DNA from: Takashimella koratensis
Taxonomy: Eukaryota > Basidiomycota > Tremellomycetes > Trichosporonales > Tetragoniomycetaceae
NCBI GenBank assembly: GCA_003116875.1
Contig: BCKT01000006.1
Coordinates: 124,001 to 188,000, forward strand
Direction of reading: 5' to 3'
Length of the DNA: 64,000 nucleotides
Below are positions 9,003 through 22,190 of this stretch, in pieces (positions within the stretch are counted from its first letter, which is position 1; every line of letters begins with the position of its first letter). The notes below the pieces were generated by a model. That model ran no database searches. It saw only the letters and a list, made by a program, of their open reading frames with translations, and was not told where the DNA came from. Position numbers and translations under genes: made by a program.

Positions 9003-12000
9003 CTACTCGCCCGCGAACAAGCGGATGATGAGGTATATCGTCGACCCGAGAAACCTGAAGACTGTACACAGGAAAAGCGGGATCACCCAGTCAGCAAAAC
9101 TCCTGCTGAACCGGTACCTATGCAGACTCTGTACTCACATGCCAGGCCGGCAACGGTGCTGTTGAAAGCGAAACGTCAGCACTGACTTGCAACACAACGA
9201 ACGGGTTGCGAGAAATGGAATAGTAACCGGACGCCTGCGACTCACTATAGCAACACACCCATGTACGTCGTCGCGAGTGCCGAGTTGCCACCGCTCGATT
9301 GTCTGATCATCGCGGCAAAATATGCGCGCAAGGTAGAAGCCCATCGTTAGCGCCTATCCTCAACCTCCGCCGTCGTATGACACAGGTGAAGGTGCACACG
9401 TCTTGGACTCATACTCACAAGATACCAGCAGCAAGACCGGCATTGGTCATTGTCCACACGAGGAGAACGTTTGTTCGGAAGTTCTATGACCGTGTCAGCA
9501 ACGACGAGCTGGTTCATCTTCCCCAATCGCCATGTCGTCCATAACCAGGCAAAGATCGCTCCCCACCTATTCCCACTCATCATGTCTTACTAACCTTATA
9601 ATAATCCTCCTGCTTCTGGTCCTCGCTGATCGTCTTCTCCTCCTTTGGCGGCTTACTAGCCAACACCTGCAACTCTGACGCATACACCTCATTGATATCG
9701 TGGGCTTCAGTTGTGAGATCGACCGTGACTTCGTTCTTGTTGTCGGCATGGGACTTGACGACACCAAGGTCGTCATGGACTTTATCGGAGCCTTTGGTTC
9801 CCCATGACTAGATGCGGCAGTCAGCATGTTGCCCGGATAAAGAGGGTGGGCGGAGAGCATAGTGGGCGTAAAAGAATGAAGGGAATACTCACCACGTCGT
9901 GGACGTTGGAGAACGCATACACACTGAAAAGTCGACTGGTCAGCACAGTCACTACAATACCTCCGACTGCCAAGAGAGTGCCATTCTCTCCTTTTCACTC
10001 GCTTGTGACCTACTTCAGGACGTTGATGTATGACGGCGCGAGCTGTACCCGTGTCAGCTTCTTGGACGACGATATGCCAGCAGCTGGTCCAGCCAGACTT
10101 TACTCACCAAAAGGTATTGCAAGAACGACGTGACTGTAGACAGAACAATCAGCTCTCTTCTCCGCTATCTTTAGCTCTCCGTCCCGTCTGACATTCAGCC
10201 TCGCCCTGACCTCCCCCTCCGCTCCCAATCCTGTTTACTCACATAGATGCCACGGGTCCAGCGCAAGGAGTGACGTGATCACATAAAGCCCGTATGTCGC
10301 AGCGAGGGAAACCACGATATTCGTAAAGATCTTAGACTTGAAGATTGTATCGGCTGATATCCCGCCTTCCTCCTCGACTTGGGTGATGCCTTTGATGGCG
10401 AGGAAGACTGCGGTTGACCAGGAGATGGTGCGTGAGCATACGGATCGAGTAAAATGTAAAGTCAGAGGGGTACGTACCAGCTGCGAAGATCATGTAGACG
10501 GTGATGAGAGCGAATCCGATCATACTGAGGGTATAACCTCGCTTTGATCTGAGTGGACACATCAGCTCGACATCACGTAACTCTGTGGAACCTCTGCGTC
10601 TCGACTCGCCGACCCTTGACTCACCCAGCTGGCCGATTCCCCAACGCGAGGATGAAGCAGAGCAACAACAGCGCGAGGTAGACGTAATGCAACGGTATAC
10701 TGACATACTTCCACCCGGTTCCATAGTCTTCGAGTGAGTTCTAGCCAAGACGTCAGCGATTGGATCCAACTTCCACCTTCTTCTGACTCAGCAAAGCCGT
10801 CGACTGGGCATGAGACTCGTTGGACGTACCGTCAAGACCACCTGGGTTTGTCAGTACATCGTTGCAACTATAACACGAATGAAAAAAACAAGACTTGGAC
10901 GGGAGAGTGAGAGAGGCAGACTCACGAAAGCGATGTAATAATTGCCGAGGGCGAACCACGAGAAGATGTTGTTGATGACCTCTGTACTGGGTCAATCTCA
11001 TGGTCCCCAGTTGCCGAGAGATGGTCATATCACAAGTGTGAGACTCACGGTACACCAGCTCGACGTGGAGGATAAACTTGCGCCCAAACGAGTGCCTGAC
11101 ATGATATCAGCTCCACCTATCCATCACCCCTTTTCCTTCTCGCCAAGATATCTTCGTCCTCGCCCACGGGACACAAGTGGACAACGGACTCACGAAGACC
11201 GGTACAAGTAACCAAACTTGACAATAGAATGAATAGCCGCAAAGAACGACCCATTCAACCACCTTCTCCTCTGCGCGACAAGTTCAGGTACACCATCGGG
11301 GACGTCGGTGATTGCGTACGCGGACTTGACGTAGTGCAGTTTCCATTTACAGTCGCGTTTACTGACTAGTTCCCAACAGAGGATACGGTCTGGGTTGGAA
11401 GACCGAGTCAGCGACTAGTTTTGAGACATGGTAAAGTCGTCGATGGAGGGAATGGCTCACCCTCTGCAAGGTACATGTTTGCTTTGCTGGACATCTTGTC
11501 AGCTGGACCAATCGATGAAAAAAACCTGGTAGCCTACAAGATACCGGCACCAGCGCCGTGCATTGTCTCGCCGAGGAAATATTTTTCCAGCGGGCCCTGG
11601 CCGCGTTCGTCGTTCTGCAAAGCGTAGTACTGTTTACAAATACGCCTCTGCGTTAGCGAATCACTCCCCACCATTTCCAGACACACGCCCAGCAAGTGCT
11701 TGAGGCAGCCTACTCACGCGGTACGCCGAGAACGCTCCAGGCCTGATGACAAGACGACATCAGCACTCTTCTCACTTCCCCTTACACAATCTCAGTACTC
11801 ACAGAACAGTGATATACCCAAAAACACTCTCAAGCGGTTTATCCAAGATATTCGACATCTTATACTCAAAATTCTGAGCCGCGACCAATGGGTTCAAGAG
11901 GTTTCTCCAGAACAGGCCTTTGAGAGCTACGATTTCACCGCAAGCTCCGCCAACGGAGGAGTTGATGTCGAATGCCTTCCAGAGGTGGTAGATGGAGTCT

Positions 12001-14232
12001 GGACCGGGCTGGGTACCAACATCGAGGAGTACGCAGACGCTAGGACGAGTGATCAGTGGACAGGCGATGTTGGGCTGGGAAGGTGACCTCCAGGCATGGC
12101 TTACTTGGGATGAAGGCAGTCGCCGAATGCGCTGGATGTTAGCTTAATCTGACAGGTTGAAGCTCACTTGAAGAACCACCGGTGGCTGTTGATCTGCAAA
12201 GTCGAAGTTGAGCTTGTTCCCTTCATTCTGATCCCACCTCGAACGTACCTTCTTCTGGTTCTTCTCCTGCGTTCGAGTCAGTCATGCTCCTCAAGACAGC
12301 ACAGCACGGCCCTCTACTCACCTTGATACACAGCATCATCTGAATCGGGACCGTGTGACTCCCACCAGGCCCGATCTTACCGTTCGATGTGATCGACACT
12401 GAGAGTTTATCAGGCCTTTGCTCTCTGCTTGTTCTACCAGCCAAGACTCACGCTGCGTCGTGTACTCATATAGATGCGCCGTCTGTTAGACCCAATCAGC
12501 GCTCTACCCTCTTCGGATCTAAGCATAGTGTTGAATGGCACGTTACCCGTGAGAAATACGTACCACGGGCTTTCCATTGACGACGTTCTTCGCCGGACCA
12601 TCTTGGTACACTCCCAGCGCGGCGAGGACCGACCTTGTCCTTGCGTTCATCTTCAGTCGACCATCCTGTACCACGCAAACGACGACCTGTGGTACAAATG
12701 GATCAGCCCTTCTCTTCCACTTCCGCCGAATACGTAGATATCTTAGACGCTACTCACCTTCTTCCAACCGTCCTGGCCCCAGGTTTTACTTCGAGACCGG
12801 GTACACAGGTGTGCAATGTTCTGCATAACTCCCCGCATCGTTCGGCAAAAGAGCACGTCATCTTCCTGCAAGCGTCACCATTGGCGACATAGACAACAGT
12901 GAAGCCAAATGCGTTAGCTTAGTTTGCTTTGTATAGACTGTGGCGCGCTCACGTTGTACATGGTGACGACGATGAAAAGTTCGGTCTGACGAGGAGGGTC
13001 GTACAGCCTTTGCCTGAGGGTGTACTTGTCTTCCTACTCGAGTGGAAGATCACATTATCAGTGCGGTCCACCCAGCTGTGTAGGGAGTAGAAGTGATGTA
13101 GAGCAGCGACCGGTACCCACCACAAACTCGTTAGGGTCACAGGTGACAGCAGTGTACCGCATCTTGGTGAACTCGTTACCCTCGCGGATCGGGCATTGGT
13201 CGAGTAGCATAGTCGGTACGTCGACATCAATGACCAAGTGTCCTCGGAACAGTCTATCAAGGGTCAGCTCATCATCCTCCTTCGTCTTCACTGAAGACCT
13301 AGACTTCTCCCACCCCTTCGTACTCACTGAACACGTTTCTGGGTTCGATTCCGGCGCACGACCCTATTCGGGACCGGTCCATAGTGCACTCTATCCTCAT
13401 CGTCATCGTGACCTTCTCCATGCCCACCTCCAAGTCCCGAGTCCCAGCGTACGCCCATATCCGCCTCGGTATGTCCGTTGTCGCTAAGCTGGTACCTGTT
13501 GGTCTGTGGGGAAGGGGACGGTGCGACTCCGAAGCGCGCGTCTGGGTGAGCGGGAGCTAAGAGGGGCGCCGAGTCGTTCCAGTCGTCGTCGCCTCGAGAA
13601 GGGTAGTTCAAGTCTGACTGGCGTGATGTCGACGGTCGGAGCGGGGGAGGAGAGGTGAGTCGGTCGTCGATCCCGTAATATCCGTGTCCTTGGCTTTGGT
13701 TAGGGTTGTACTGTCCCGTGGCTTGGCTGAGCATGGAGGTTGTCGAGTCGAGCCGAGTCCGGCCGAGCGTGTGCTGGTCCACCAGCGGGGTGGGGCTGGT
13801 GCTGTGCAGCGGCAGCTGGGCATTCTGCGGCGCGAAGGGAGTGTTATAGGTCGTGTATGGCCGACCAGAGTTGGGGGAGAGGGCGTTGTCGCGCGGAGGC
13901 GGCGAGGTAGGGAGAGCAGGGTAGGAAGCATAGTGTTGACTCCCCGGGGAGTTGGTGTAGTCCTGGGCCATAGGAGCGAGGGAAGGTGCGGTGGGGTGGG
14001 AGGGGGGGTTGAAAGGGTCGCCGTAGTGCTGAGACTGGTGCTGGTGTTGAACAGGGAAAGGTTGGCCGGGTCGAGGTGGAGCTTGAGGTTGGAGCTGGGA
14101 TGGAGGGTAGCCGCCAGAGGGCTGATGGGCCTGGTGAGGAGGAGACTGGGAGCGAGAGGGGTCGTAGGGGTTGGGGAAGGGAGATGGGGGGACAGGAGGG
14201 CGTTGCTGCTGGTACGGATCGTTGTTCTGCAT
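9003..14232 (-). CDS. Chitin synthase (division 1, GT2), 29 exons
   Basis: Plasma-membrane enzyme that polymerises UDP-GlcNAc into chitin. A 29-exon model from 14232 down to 9003 is fully phase consistent and sums to 3072 nt (1023 aa). It includes exons of 12 nt (10830..10841), 18 nt (12250..12267) and 20 nt (9139..9158). Exon 1 (13328..14232) encodes a disordered Pro/Gln/Ser-rich N-terminus of about 300 aa, then [13 protein letters not shown]. The Chitin_synth_1N and catalytic part follow: [118 protein letters not shown] and the QRRRWLNGS motif. Several transmembrane helices come next ([46 protein letters not shown]). The C-terminus is [14 protein letters not shown]. Confidence 0.96.
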
Positions 14233-15005
14233 CGTGTAGTGGGGTGATGTGTTGAGGGTAAGAAGGGGGGTAGTGGTGAGGGCACTTGTTGCTGCTAGGG
14301 GAAGCCGTGTGGATAGACAATGGCCGTTGTGACGTTGCAGAGGCGAGGTAGGGGCGAGTGGTGAGGAGGGGAGGGAGGGAGTGGAAAGTGGATGTGATGA
14401 GATGTCGGTAACTATGAAGACGATGACAATGACAATGTCGCAAAGAGCAACGGTAACCACCAAGAGTCTGACGGATGCATGTATCGTCCTCTGACTGGCA
14501 GACCTGTGCACGATGCATTGGTGCTCCGCTCGCTCTGGCCCTCTGATGTTCTTCCTCTTCCCCTTGCTCCGACGCGACATGCATAATGACGACCTGCCCA
14601 GACGCGGCACCAAATCTTGCCTCCCTCCCTCCCTAACGGTGAGCGCGTGGCTGTGTAGGTGCAGTGTAAATATCCGGTTACTAGTACTCCTTCACCGCTT
14701 TCGTCTGACTTATCTGTCTCTGTCTCTGTCTCTGCACCATGCACCATACACCATGCACCATACATTTCTTCCTTTGTTCTGAGCCCCGAATCATTCGGCT
14801 CCACTCTCCAGATCGCCCCCCGTCCCCCATCCCCCGTCAGTTCACTGCATCTACTCTGGTCCAATCACATCCTGCGCACTACCATTCTGAAGAATGCACT
14901 GGATCATGCCAAGACATAGATAGATGGATACACCTGCATGCGTGAATAGGACCGATAAACCGAACCCTCCTCCGCGCTCTATTCTGTCTCTCCCCCCTCA
15001 CGGGC
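14233..15005. other. Chitin synthase promoter and POLD3 3' flank
   Basis: No gene supported. Simple repeats are present: TCTCTG units at about 14713-14734 and alternating CACCATG/CACCATA units at 14735-14763. On the minus strand these lie about 480-530 nt upstream of the chitin synthase ATG. Confidence 0.5.
14713..14763. repeat. TCTCTG and CACCATR tandem repeats
   Basis: A short run of TCTCTG units is followed directly by four 7-bp CACCATG/CACCATA units. They look like simple microsatellite sequence in a promoter region. Confidence 0.7.
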
Positions 15006-17220
15006 TCATGTCTTCTTCTTAAAGAACCCAGCCAACGACGTCTGCCCGGCTGCTCTCTTCGCTCCTGCTCCTGACCCTGCCCCACTCTTCCCACTCCCAC
15101 CACCTCCACCGCTTCCACTTCCACCACCAATCGACGAGCTCGATCCCGTCCGTTGAGTCGGTACCTGTGTCTTCTCCTTCTTCACAGCCACGGCTGCAGC
15201 CGGTTTTGACTTGCTCGCCTCGTCTTCGGAACCCGAGTAACTCTCGTCGGTGAAATAGTCGGTCGTCACTGTAGTTCAAATTAGCAACCGCCCTCTAGAC
15301 TGTTCCCTCATCCACTTCTTCATTGAATCGTTGTAGTCGGTGAACGTTCATGATGACGATCACGATCCTACTTCTCGTCGCCTCTCTGCCACACTGCTCT
15401 TTGTTGTCTTGTACCCGTGTTGATCCCACTCACCCATGTATCCTTTCTCATCCTGGACCATCTTGCTCTTCTTCACCTTTCTCCTCTTCCTTACCCCCTC
15501 CGCCTTCTTCCCACTCTCTCCTTCTCTCTTGACGCTCTCCCTTCCTTTCTTCCCCTCGACCTCCGCATCCAGATCCACATCCATATCCATCCCCATCATA
15601 GCCTCCATTGCCGCTTCATCCTCCCTAACCATCGAGCTTGTCTGACCCAGCGCGTTCTTCGGCTTCCCAGTGGTCCCCGAGGCGGCGGCAGCAGCAGCAG
15701 CTTTACCAGACGCAGCAGTGGGCGTTGGTTCGTTTGATGTGCTAGCCTCATCTTCGTCGTCCGAGGTGATGACGCGTTTCTGTTTACGCAAAGTTGTCGA
15801 CGCCGTGGACGTGCGTGATTTCGGTACGTCCTGTAGGTGATACATCGATACAGTAAGGCAAGGAACACGGCGAAAGGAGAAATTGTCCTGGTCAGCTCTC
15901 TCTTCGATTCGTACGCTTGACGACGACAAAGGCTGGATCTTTGTGGGAGACCAGACACCTCTGTTATGGTCGTTTCACTCACCGGTTCCGCTTTGACTGT
16001 CGGCTCTGCTGGCTCTGCCTTGACTTTCGCCTCGACCTGGGTCTTCTTGGTCTCATTCTTCCCTTGGACCTTGACCTCTCCCTTGGTCTCTTTTTTCCCC
16101 TCGTCTTTCTTGGTATCCTTCTTCACTTCCTCCTTCTTCGACCCTTTCATGTCCTCCTTTTTCTGTCCCCAATCCATCGCTCCATCCCTCATCTTCCCGC
16201 CAGCCCCAACCCCAGCCCCGGCTCCGACTCCCCCTCCAGCGCCGGTCCCCGTGATCGTTCCATACACGCTTGGATTGTTATAATCCCCCCTCGACCTCAA
16301 GTTGGGCTGGATGTATCGCCCGGGGTCGGAGATTCGCGCGGGGGAAAGAGCGTAGATGTGAACTCCAACGGTTATGAACAGTGTTTTCTTCTCTGGTGTG
16401 GTACGTCAGTTCAGCTTGGCTCTTATCGACGCTCATCAACTGTTTATCTCCCTCTCTATGCTCGTTTCATCTCCCGCGTTTCTTTCCTCGCTTTCCCCCT
16501 CACTCGCTTTCCAGGTTTCAGACCCAACCAGAACCCACCTTCTAGTCCTTCCTCATCCGTTAGCACAACCCCCCACCTTCCGACTTTTTCCGGCTCCACC
16601 CCACCTTCCTCCTCTTCTCCTGTACCTACTCCTACTCCCAATCCCTCCATCCCATTCCCCTCTCCTCCTTCTAACACATCTTCATCTCCAAATTCACTAT
16701 CCACCTCTCCTTCGCTTCTTTCGTCCATATCCACCACCCTAATCTTCTGAGTCGCACTCAAATGCGCTAGCGATTTCTCAGCCCCTTCTCCTCCCCCAGA
16801 TCCAGAACCGTTGAAGCGTTGAGTGTGGGTAGTGAGGAGTTGGGATTTGAGTTGGAGTGGGCCGGAGAGGATGTATGTTGCGGTACAAGTATGCGAGGCG
16901 TGAAAGCTTGCCAAGAGGCTGAGATGGGGTGCTGGTCAGCATTGGGCAAAGCGCAAGGGCCATGGCCCCGTGCCAAGTTCGTGATGATGAAGGTGATAGA
17001 AAGTGACTTGGGTGCACGACTCACGCTTTGGCAATGTCCACATGACAAGCAACTTCCCTCGCCAATTCTCGATGCGTCACCTACTCTGATCAGCTGTTTC
17101 TGATCGCTCACTTTCCCATCGAGTCCTCCCTTCGGCAGAGACACGTACCACCCGGTGCTCGTTCTCTATCCACTTGGTAAGGACCTGTTCCGCCTTGGTC
17201 TCTTGCGCCGAGGTAGCCAT
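15006..17220 (-). CDS. DNA polymerase delta subunit 3 (Cdc27/POLD3)
   Basis: Non-catalytic subunit of replicative DNA polymerase delta that binds PCNA. Minus-strand exons 17220..17149, 17080..17025, 16918..16539, 16392..15983, 15830..15434 and 15268..15006 give 525 aa. The N-terminus has the winged-helix-like start WIENEHRVVTHRELAREVAC, typical of the Cdc27 family. Then come VVLTDEEGLE and the VGVHIYALSPARISD segment. A long Lys/Glu-rich low-complexity region follows. Near the C-terminus is the family signature DEKGYMVTTDYFTDESY, and the protein ends with a PCNA-interacting PIP box, QTSLAGFFKKK. The exon 3 to exon 4 intron is about 146 nt, longer than most here. It is divergent from the Swd2 gene. 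Confidence 0.93.
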
Positions 17221-17450
17221 GGCTAGTTGTGAATAGAGGTTGAACTGAATCATGAATCATGAATCATGAACCAAAATAATCCTCAACTTAGTTGACGCGA
17301 CGTGACGAGGGCCGCGCAGCAGTAATTTCCACCTCCACTGAGGGACACAATTTAGTACAATGTCGAGAGCAACCAACGGACCGCTCAATGTTGAATCCAA
17401 CTCGGTCCTCCATCCTCATCCTCAATATCACCTAACTCCAACCCTTCGCC
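17221..17450. promoter_or_regulatory. Divergent promoter POLD3 / Swd2
   Basis: A 230-nt region between two start codons facing away from each other. It contains three tandem GAATCAT heptamers near 17252-17272. Confidence 0.5.
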
Positions 17451-19299
17451 ATGGCAGCACACGCCTCGGCCTTCCTGCCTCGTGTGGGCTCGTCTTCAGC
17501 AACTCCGGGGAAGCACCCACTCCTCGAAACCACCCCCGACCTCATCGTACGTGGCTTTGCTTCACCGCGATCTCTCCCTCCTTTCATCCCTCCTTCGCCT
17601 CTCTTCGTCTCAAAATATCGCGGCCTGGATTTGGTGGCACCTTGCTGACTCGTACAGGCCCGACTGAGACCATCACGAGTGTTCAAAGATGCTGTTGGAT
17701 CCACTAGGCAGCCGGGGGAAGCTGGAGGGTCAAATCAGGTAACCAGTATAACCTTTGATGATAGAGGTGAACGGTGTTTGACATCGGGCGAGGACGACGC
17801 GTTCGTCCTATACGACGCACAGAAAGCGAGGTAAGAATCGTCTGTGTTTTATTATTATACAGCTAAACCTATGCCGTGTTATGATGTTTGGGACGTAGCG
17901 CTGACTTGGTATCCTCGTAGAAAGCTCAAAATGTTCTATTCAAAGAAATACGGGATCAACCATGCTCGGTTCACGCATACCGAGAAGAATATTATTCACG
18001 CTTCGACAAAAGGTGATCATGCGTTACGGTACCATTCGTTGCATAATAACGTGTATATCTCGTATTTCAAGGGCCACACCTCGGCGTGAGTACGAGCACG
18101 AGTGTTCAGAATACGAACATCAGACTGTAGACTGTAGAGTTGCAAAGCGAATGGGGAAACCGCAGGGGATAAACGAATGACGCTCTGAGGTCGAGATGGG
18201 AACTTGGCTGACGTAGGACGGAACAGCGTGCGGTCATTGCATATGAACCCAGTAGACGATACGTTCTTGTCCGCAGGTGACGATGGAACGGTCCGACTAT
18301 GGGACCTCCGCGCCCCGACATGTCGTGTGAGTCAGATTCGACAACACATCGCCGCAGTCCAACAAGCTGCGAACACTTTACGTCAAGAGATATGCTAATA
18401 CCATCTTATGGACATTGTAGGGCGTTATCAACGATGTGGGCGGTTCAGCGATCGCGACGTTTGATAATACCGGTAAAGTGTTTGCAGTTGCTTGCTCCAA
18501 TACACAGACGATCATGCTTTACGATTCGACAAATCTAGATAACGTGAGTGCGCCGCTTTGACCTTTTTCTCCATCCCCTTCCCGCTGCAAAGTAAAAAAT
18601 CATCTACCCCACTGATCCAAATCGTACTTGACAACCTGCTCTGCCCTAACGCCATCTCCCATCTCCCTCCTTAGGCTCCATTCAAATTCGCGCCCTTTAT
18701 CGACCCGGAACTCGCACGTATCTCCTCCCCGCCTCCTCGTCCGACATTCACCTCGGTTACATTCTCCAATAACGGTGAATTTCTTCTCCTCGCTACGGCC
18801 GCACACGGTCACTACCTTCTTGACGGATACGACCTACAGATTGTGCGTCGACTTACGGGGTTTGTCCATTTGAATGGGGATGATGCGGATCCTTGGGCGG
18901 GAGCAGGGGCAGCCAAGGCGTATGGGATAAGTGGAGAGGAAGTAGCTTTCACAGCGGATTCGCAGTGGGTAGTCTCTGGGTCCGGGGATGGAGGATTGTG
19001 GTTTTGGCCAACGGCAGCGACTACACCTCAAGGGGAAGAACCGATTGTGGTTAGACCAAGTGAGGACGGGACGCATACCGCAAGTAGAACGGTTGCGATT
19101 AATCCAAGGTACTTTATGGTAGCCGCCGGAGGCGACGAACTGGTAAGTGCCGTCTCGGGACTGGAGAATATGACTGGCGCGCTTGTTGGTCGTCTGATTG
19201 ATTGATTAATATATCTTCGATGGTGGGCTGATGCTCTGTTCCCTCCGACAGTCATTCTGGCTGCCCCAGAAACCCGACCAGATCCCGGAAGGCTACTAA
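17451..19299 (+). CDS. WD40 protein Swd2/WDR82 (COMPASS and CPF subunit)
   Basis: Beta-propeller subunit of the H3K4 methyltransferase complex COMPASS and of the mRNA 3'-end machinery in yeast. Seven exons (17451..17546, 17658..17830, 17921..18085, 18227..18326, 18421..18543, 18675..19142, 19249..19299) give 391 aa. Family signatures include the block [18 protein letters not shown] followed by [39 protein letters not shown], then [23 protein letters not shown] and GKVFAVACS. The end reads [21 protein letters not shown], the usual C-terminal blade. It is longer than yeast Swd2 (329 aa) because of an extra N-terminal leader and loops. Confidence 0.94.
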
Positions 19300-19520
19300 A
19301 CCTCGCCCCCTAGTCATCCACTCTCGTCACTTCGCTTGCAGCATACCACCTCGCTATCCCTCATCTCGTCAACTTTCACTCTCGGACACCATCTGCAAAT
19401 CATCTCAGTCATCTATCATGCATCAAGACACAACGTGAACGTGCACCTCTTGATCTCAACTCTCGGCACCTTACATCTCCTCTCCGTCTTGCAGCTGCTT
19501 TCTCCACATCTTTACACTCC

Positions 19521-21533
19521 TCAGACAGAGACCAACGCCATAGCCATGCTCAATAACTCTCCCTGCGCGGCTGGGTCTTCACATATGGGAGCCGAGCCTG
19601 GTCTTGCACCTATCACCCCTCCACCCACACTCTCGGATCCCAACGAAGCTGACGCACTCCCCACTGCTCCTGCCCCCGCTCCCGCCGGCTGACCGGCAGC
19701 AGCAACCGCCCCAAGCTTGACGGTACTTGCCATCGACCCGCCAGCTAGGTCAAGGAGGTTGATAGAATGGCGTAGCTGTGGTGAGTGGCTCGCCATCCAG
19801 CTGTCAACCGATCGACGGAGGGCGGTAGTAGGTGTTTCGTTGTAGGCTTTAGCGTTGCTCTGAGCCTTGGGACAGGGTGTACGAGAGACTCCGGCTTCAC
19901 TTCGGCTCCCACCAGTGTCAGCATCTCTGCTACCCACACTACCACCTCCACCACCTCCACCTCCGCCTTCGTTTCTTCCACTTTGCTTCTCCCCCTCTCC
20001 TCCCCCTTGCCCATCTCTCGTACCCTCCACCCCTCCCTGATGGGGTATAGGCACCCTAACCGCTCCTTCTATCGGGTGTAGACACTTCCAAACAGCTTCA
20101 TGTTCGCTCTCCCCCGAGTCGCTCAGTTTCAACTTGACCGCGGAGAAATCTGTGAGTTTGACCCCGTACGAAGCGGAGACGGAGCCCTGGAGGGCGTTGA
20201 AGCCGGGTGCGAGGGTCCAGAGGGGGACTCGGGACTCGGAAGGCGTGAGCGCCCCAGATCCGGGGACAGTACCAGTGGAGCAGAGACCGTGGGTGGTGAT
20301 ACTTGGTGGACTAAGGGTGGGCGGACTAGGTCCAGATTTTTCGGTACGAAGAGGGGTCCCAACTCGACAAGCGCCACCGACGACGGGCGAAGGCACACGC
20401 GCAGGGGTAGGCGCAGGCGACGGGTCGACAGAATGAGGCTCCATGACGGACTCGTACATGCTCATCGGGATCGCATGGAGAAGGGCTTTGTAGAGGGGCA
20501 AGCGTTCCCGGATCCGGGTCTCGAAGGGGGAGAAAATGTGGATCGGCGGGGAGCTGGCCAACGCCCATTTAGACATGGCGGCGAGGTGGTTTCTACAAAA
20601 TTAGTGGGTTTCGTTGGTCATCAGGGTGGACGAAGGAGACAGAGAGAGAGAGAGAGAGAGAGAGGAGAAGAGGGGGGATTGGTGGTCTAGGATATGGTAG
20701 GGTAGGACTTACTGCGTGACTCGAGATCCGACGTAAGAGACGACAATGATCCGAGGCGAAGGTTGACAAGCTTTAGAGATGTGTCCAAAGATCGCTTCAG
20801 CAGGGAGAGGGTTGAAGACCCCACTCTCCTCTGGTCGAGTCAGTGGACTCGGGCGGCGGGAAGAGGTAGGAGAAAGGAGATGTTGTTGGACTACTTGAGA
20901 GGATGCGGACTCACTAAGGTCGATCTTGACCACAGGGTCGTGCAGGACCGAGAAGCTACAAAAAGACTCAGCTTCCAACCGTTTCCTCACCTATCTCTTA
21001 AGAGGTAAACAGGTGTGAGACTTGGGGAGAGAACGCTGACTCACGGCTGAGGAACCGGGTTTCGTAATCGACCCGTCGCATCTAAATGGTTGATAGGCTG
21101 CTGATAGTCCCCCGAAGCATAAGGTGAGCGATACACCTCGGCAGGGGACTGAAATCGGTACTTGAGGTGGAGGACGTGACAGTTGAGTTCGGGTCGTTTT
21201 GCCAGTTCCTATAGGTGTTAGGTTGAGATTACGCTGGGAAGAAGGCACCTCAGGAGTGGATAGAAAAGAGGAGGTTGTATACTCCTGTCTTGAGATGGGG
21301 AGTGCTAGGGAGAGGGAGAGTAAAAAGGGAGAACTACTTACTCGTGCGTAATCAAGAAGCCGTATGGTATCTTTAAAATCCTCACTATTTGTGATTCCCA
21401 ACGCGCCTTCACCAGGACTTCGCATGTAGCTTGAGAAATTGGCAAAGAGGTATAGAGCGTCTTGGATGGGTAAGTCGGGTGAGTAAGGGCGAGTGAGCGG
21501 GTGGCGAGGGAGTGGAGAGAGTGGGGATGACAT
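19521..21533 (-). CDS. Uncharacterised 528-aa protein
   Basis: Not recognised. Minus-strand exons 21533..21342, 21208..21045, 20955..20915, 20830..20713 and 20592..19521 are phase consistent. The N-terminal 215 residues look like a folded domain: QDALYLFANFSSYMRSP, FKDTIRLLDYARELAKRPEL, FSVLHDPVVKIDL, PRIIVVSYVGSRVTQNHLAA and ALASSPPIHIFSPFETRI. The C-terminal half is Ser/Pro/Gly-rich and low complexity, though a Trp/Leu-containing island (PLWTLAPGFNALQGSVS) interrupts it. No signal peptide or transmembrane helix is clear. Intron 4 contains a (AG)12 run. It is convergent with Swd2 and divergent from HMG-CoA lyase. Domain structure is inferred from composition only. Confidence 0.75.
20641..20664. 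repeat. (AG)12 microsatellite
   Basis: A pure AG dinucleotide run inside intron 4 of the uncharacterised 528-aa gene. Confidence 0.9.
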
Positions 21534-22190
21534 GGTGGGTTTGGACAGAGGCTGATGTGGGAGGTCAGTTTGGGGCTGGAGTAAGTGAGGGCGAGGGGTG
21601 GGTACGATTCACTAAAAGGTTGATTGAAAGAGCGAGTTGACAGGAAGAGGGGTGAATAAGTGGGGAGAGCAGTTCGAGGAGAGTAGGTGAAGTGGACGAG
21701 AACGAAGAGAGGATCCTTTGTCCGCTTCAGTCCTTTCTTCTACGTCCTCTGTATTCAACTGGGTAAAGATGGGGAGCTGGTTAGTGGTCTTCAGGACTAT
21801 AGTGGTCTGCTAAGGGGAAACCTGAGGAGCAGAAGTGGTACGGCGCGAATTCAATGGTAACATACAGGCAAGTGGCAAAGCCATTTGAGCTTGACGAAAG
21901 AATCCTAGTGCAACCGGTTAAAGTCGAGATTAAAAAGCCGACGCACGCAACAACAACAACCACCGCCGACGCATCTCTTCATCCTCCACTTCCTCTTTCT
22001 CCCACTCCCATCCACCTGCCTCCTCCCTCGAGCAACACCACATCCACTCCCATCACCCTCCTGTGCCTCTTGAGCCTCCTTGTCCTCTCAAGCTCCTCCC
22101 ACCCTCCACCCCAATCACAACCCCCACCGCGCCGCTTCCTTTATCCTGACCCTTCACCTTGGCCTTCGCTCCTCTTACCATTGATCCACA
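21534..22190. promoter_or_regulatory. Divergent promoter region
   Basis: It separates the 528-aa gene (minus) from HMG-CoA lyase (plus). It is pyrimidine-rich just before the lyase start; no specific site is claimed. Confidence 0.4.

Noticed and set aside
13684..14247. 187-codon + strand frame opposite chitin synthase exon 1
   Set aside because: Antisense shadow of the Pro/Ser/Gln-rich N-terminus; no independent support.
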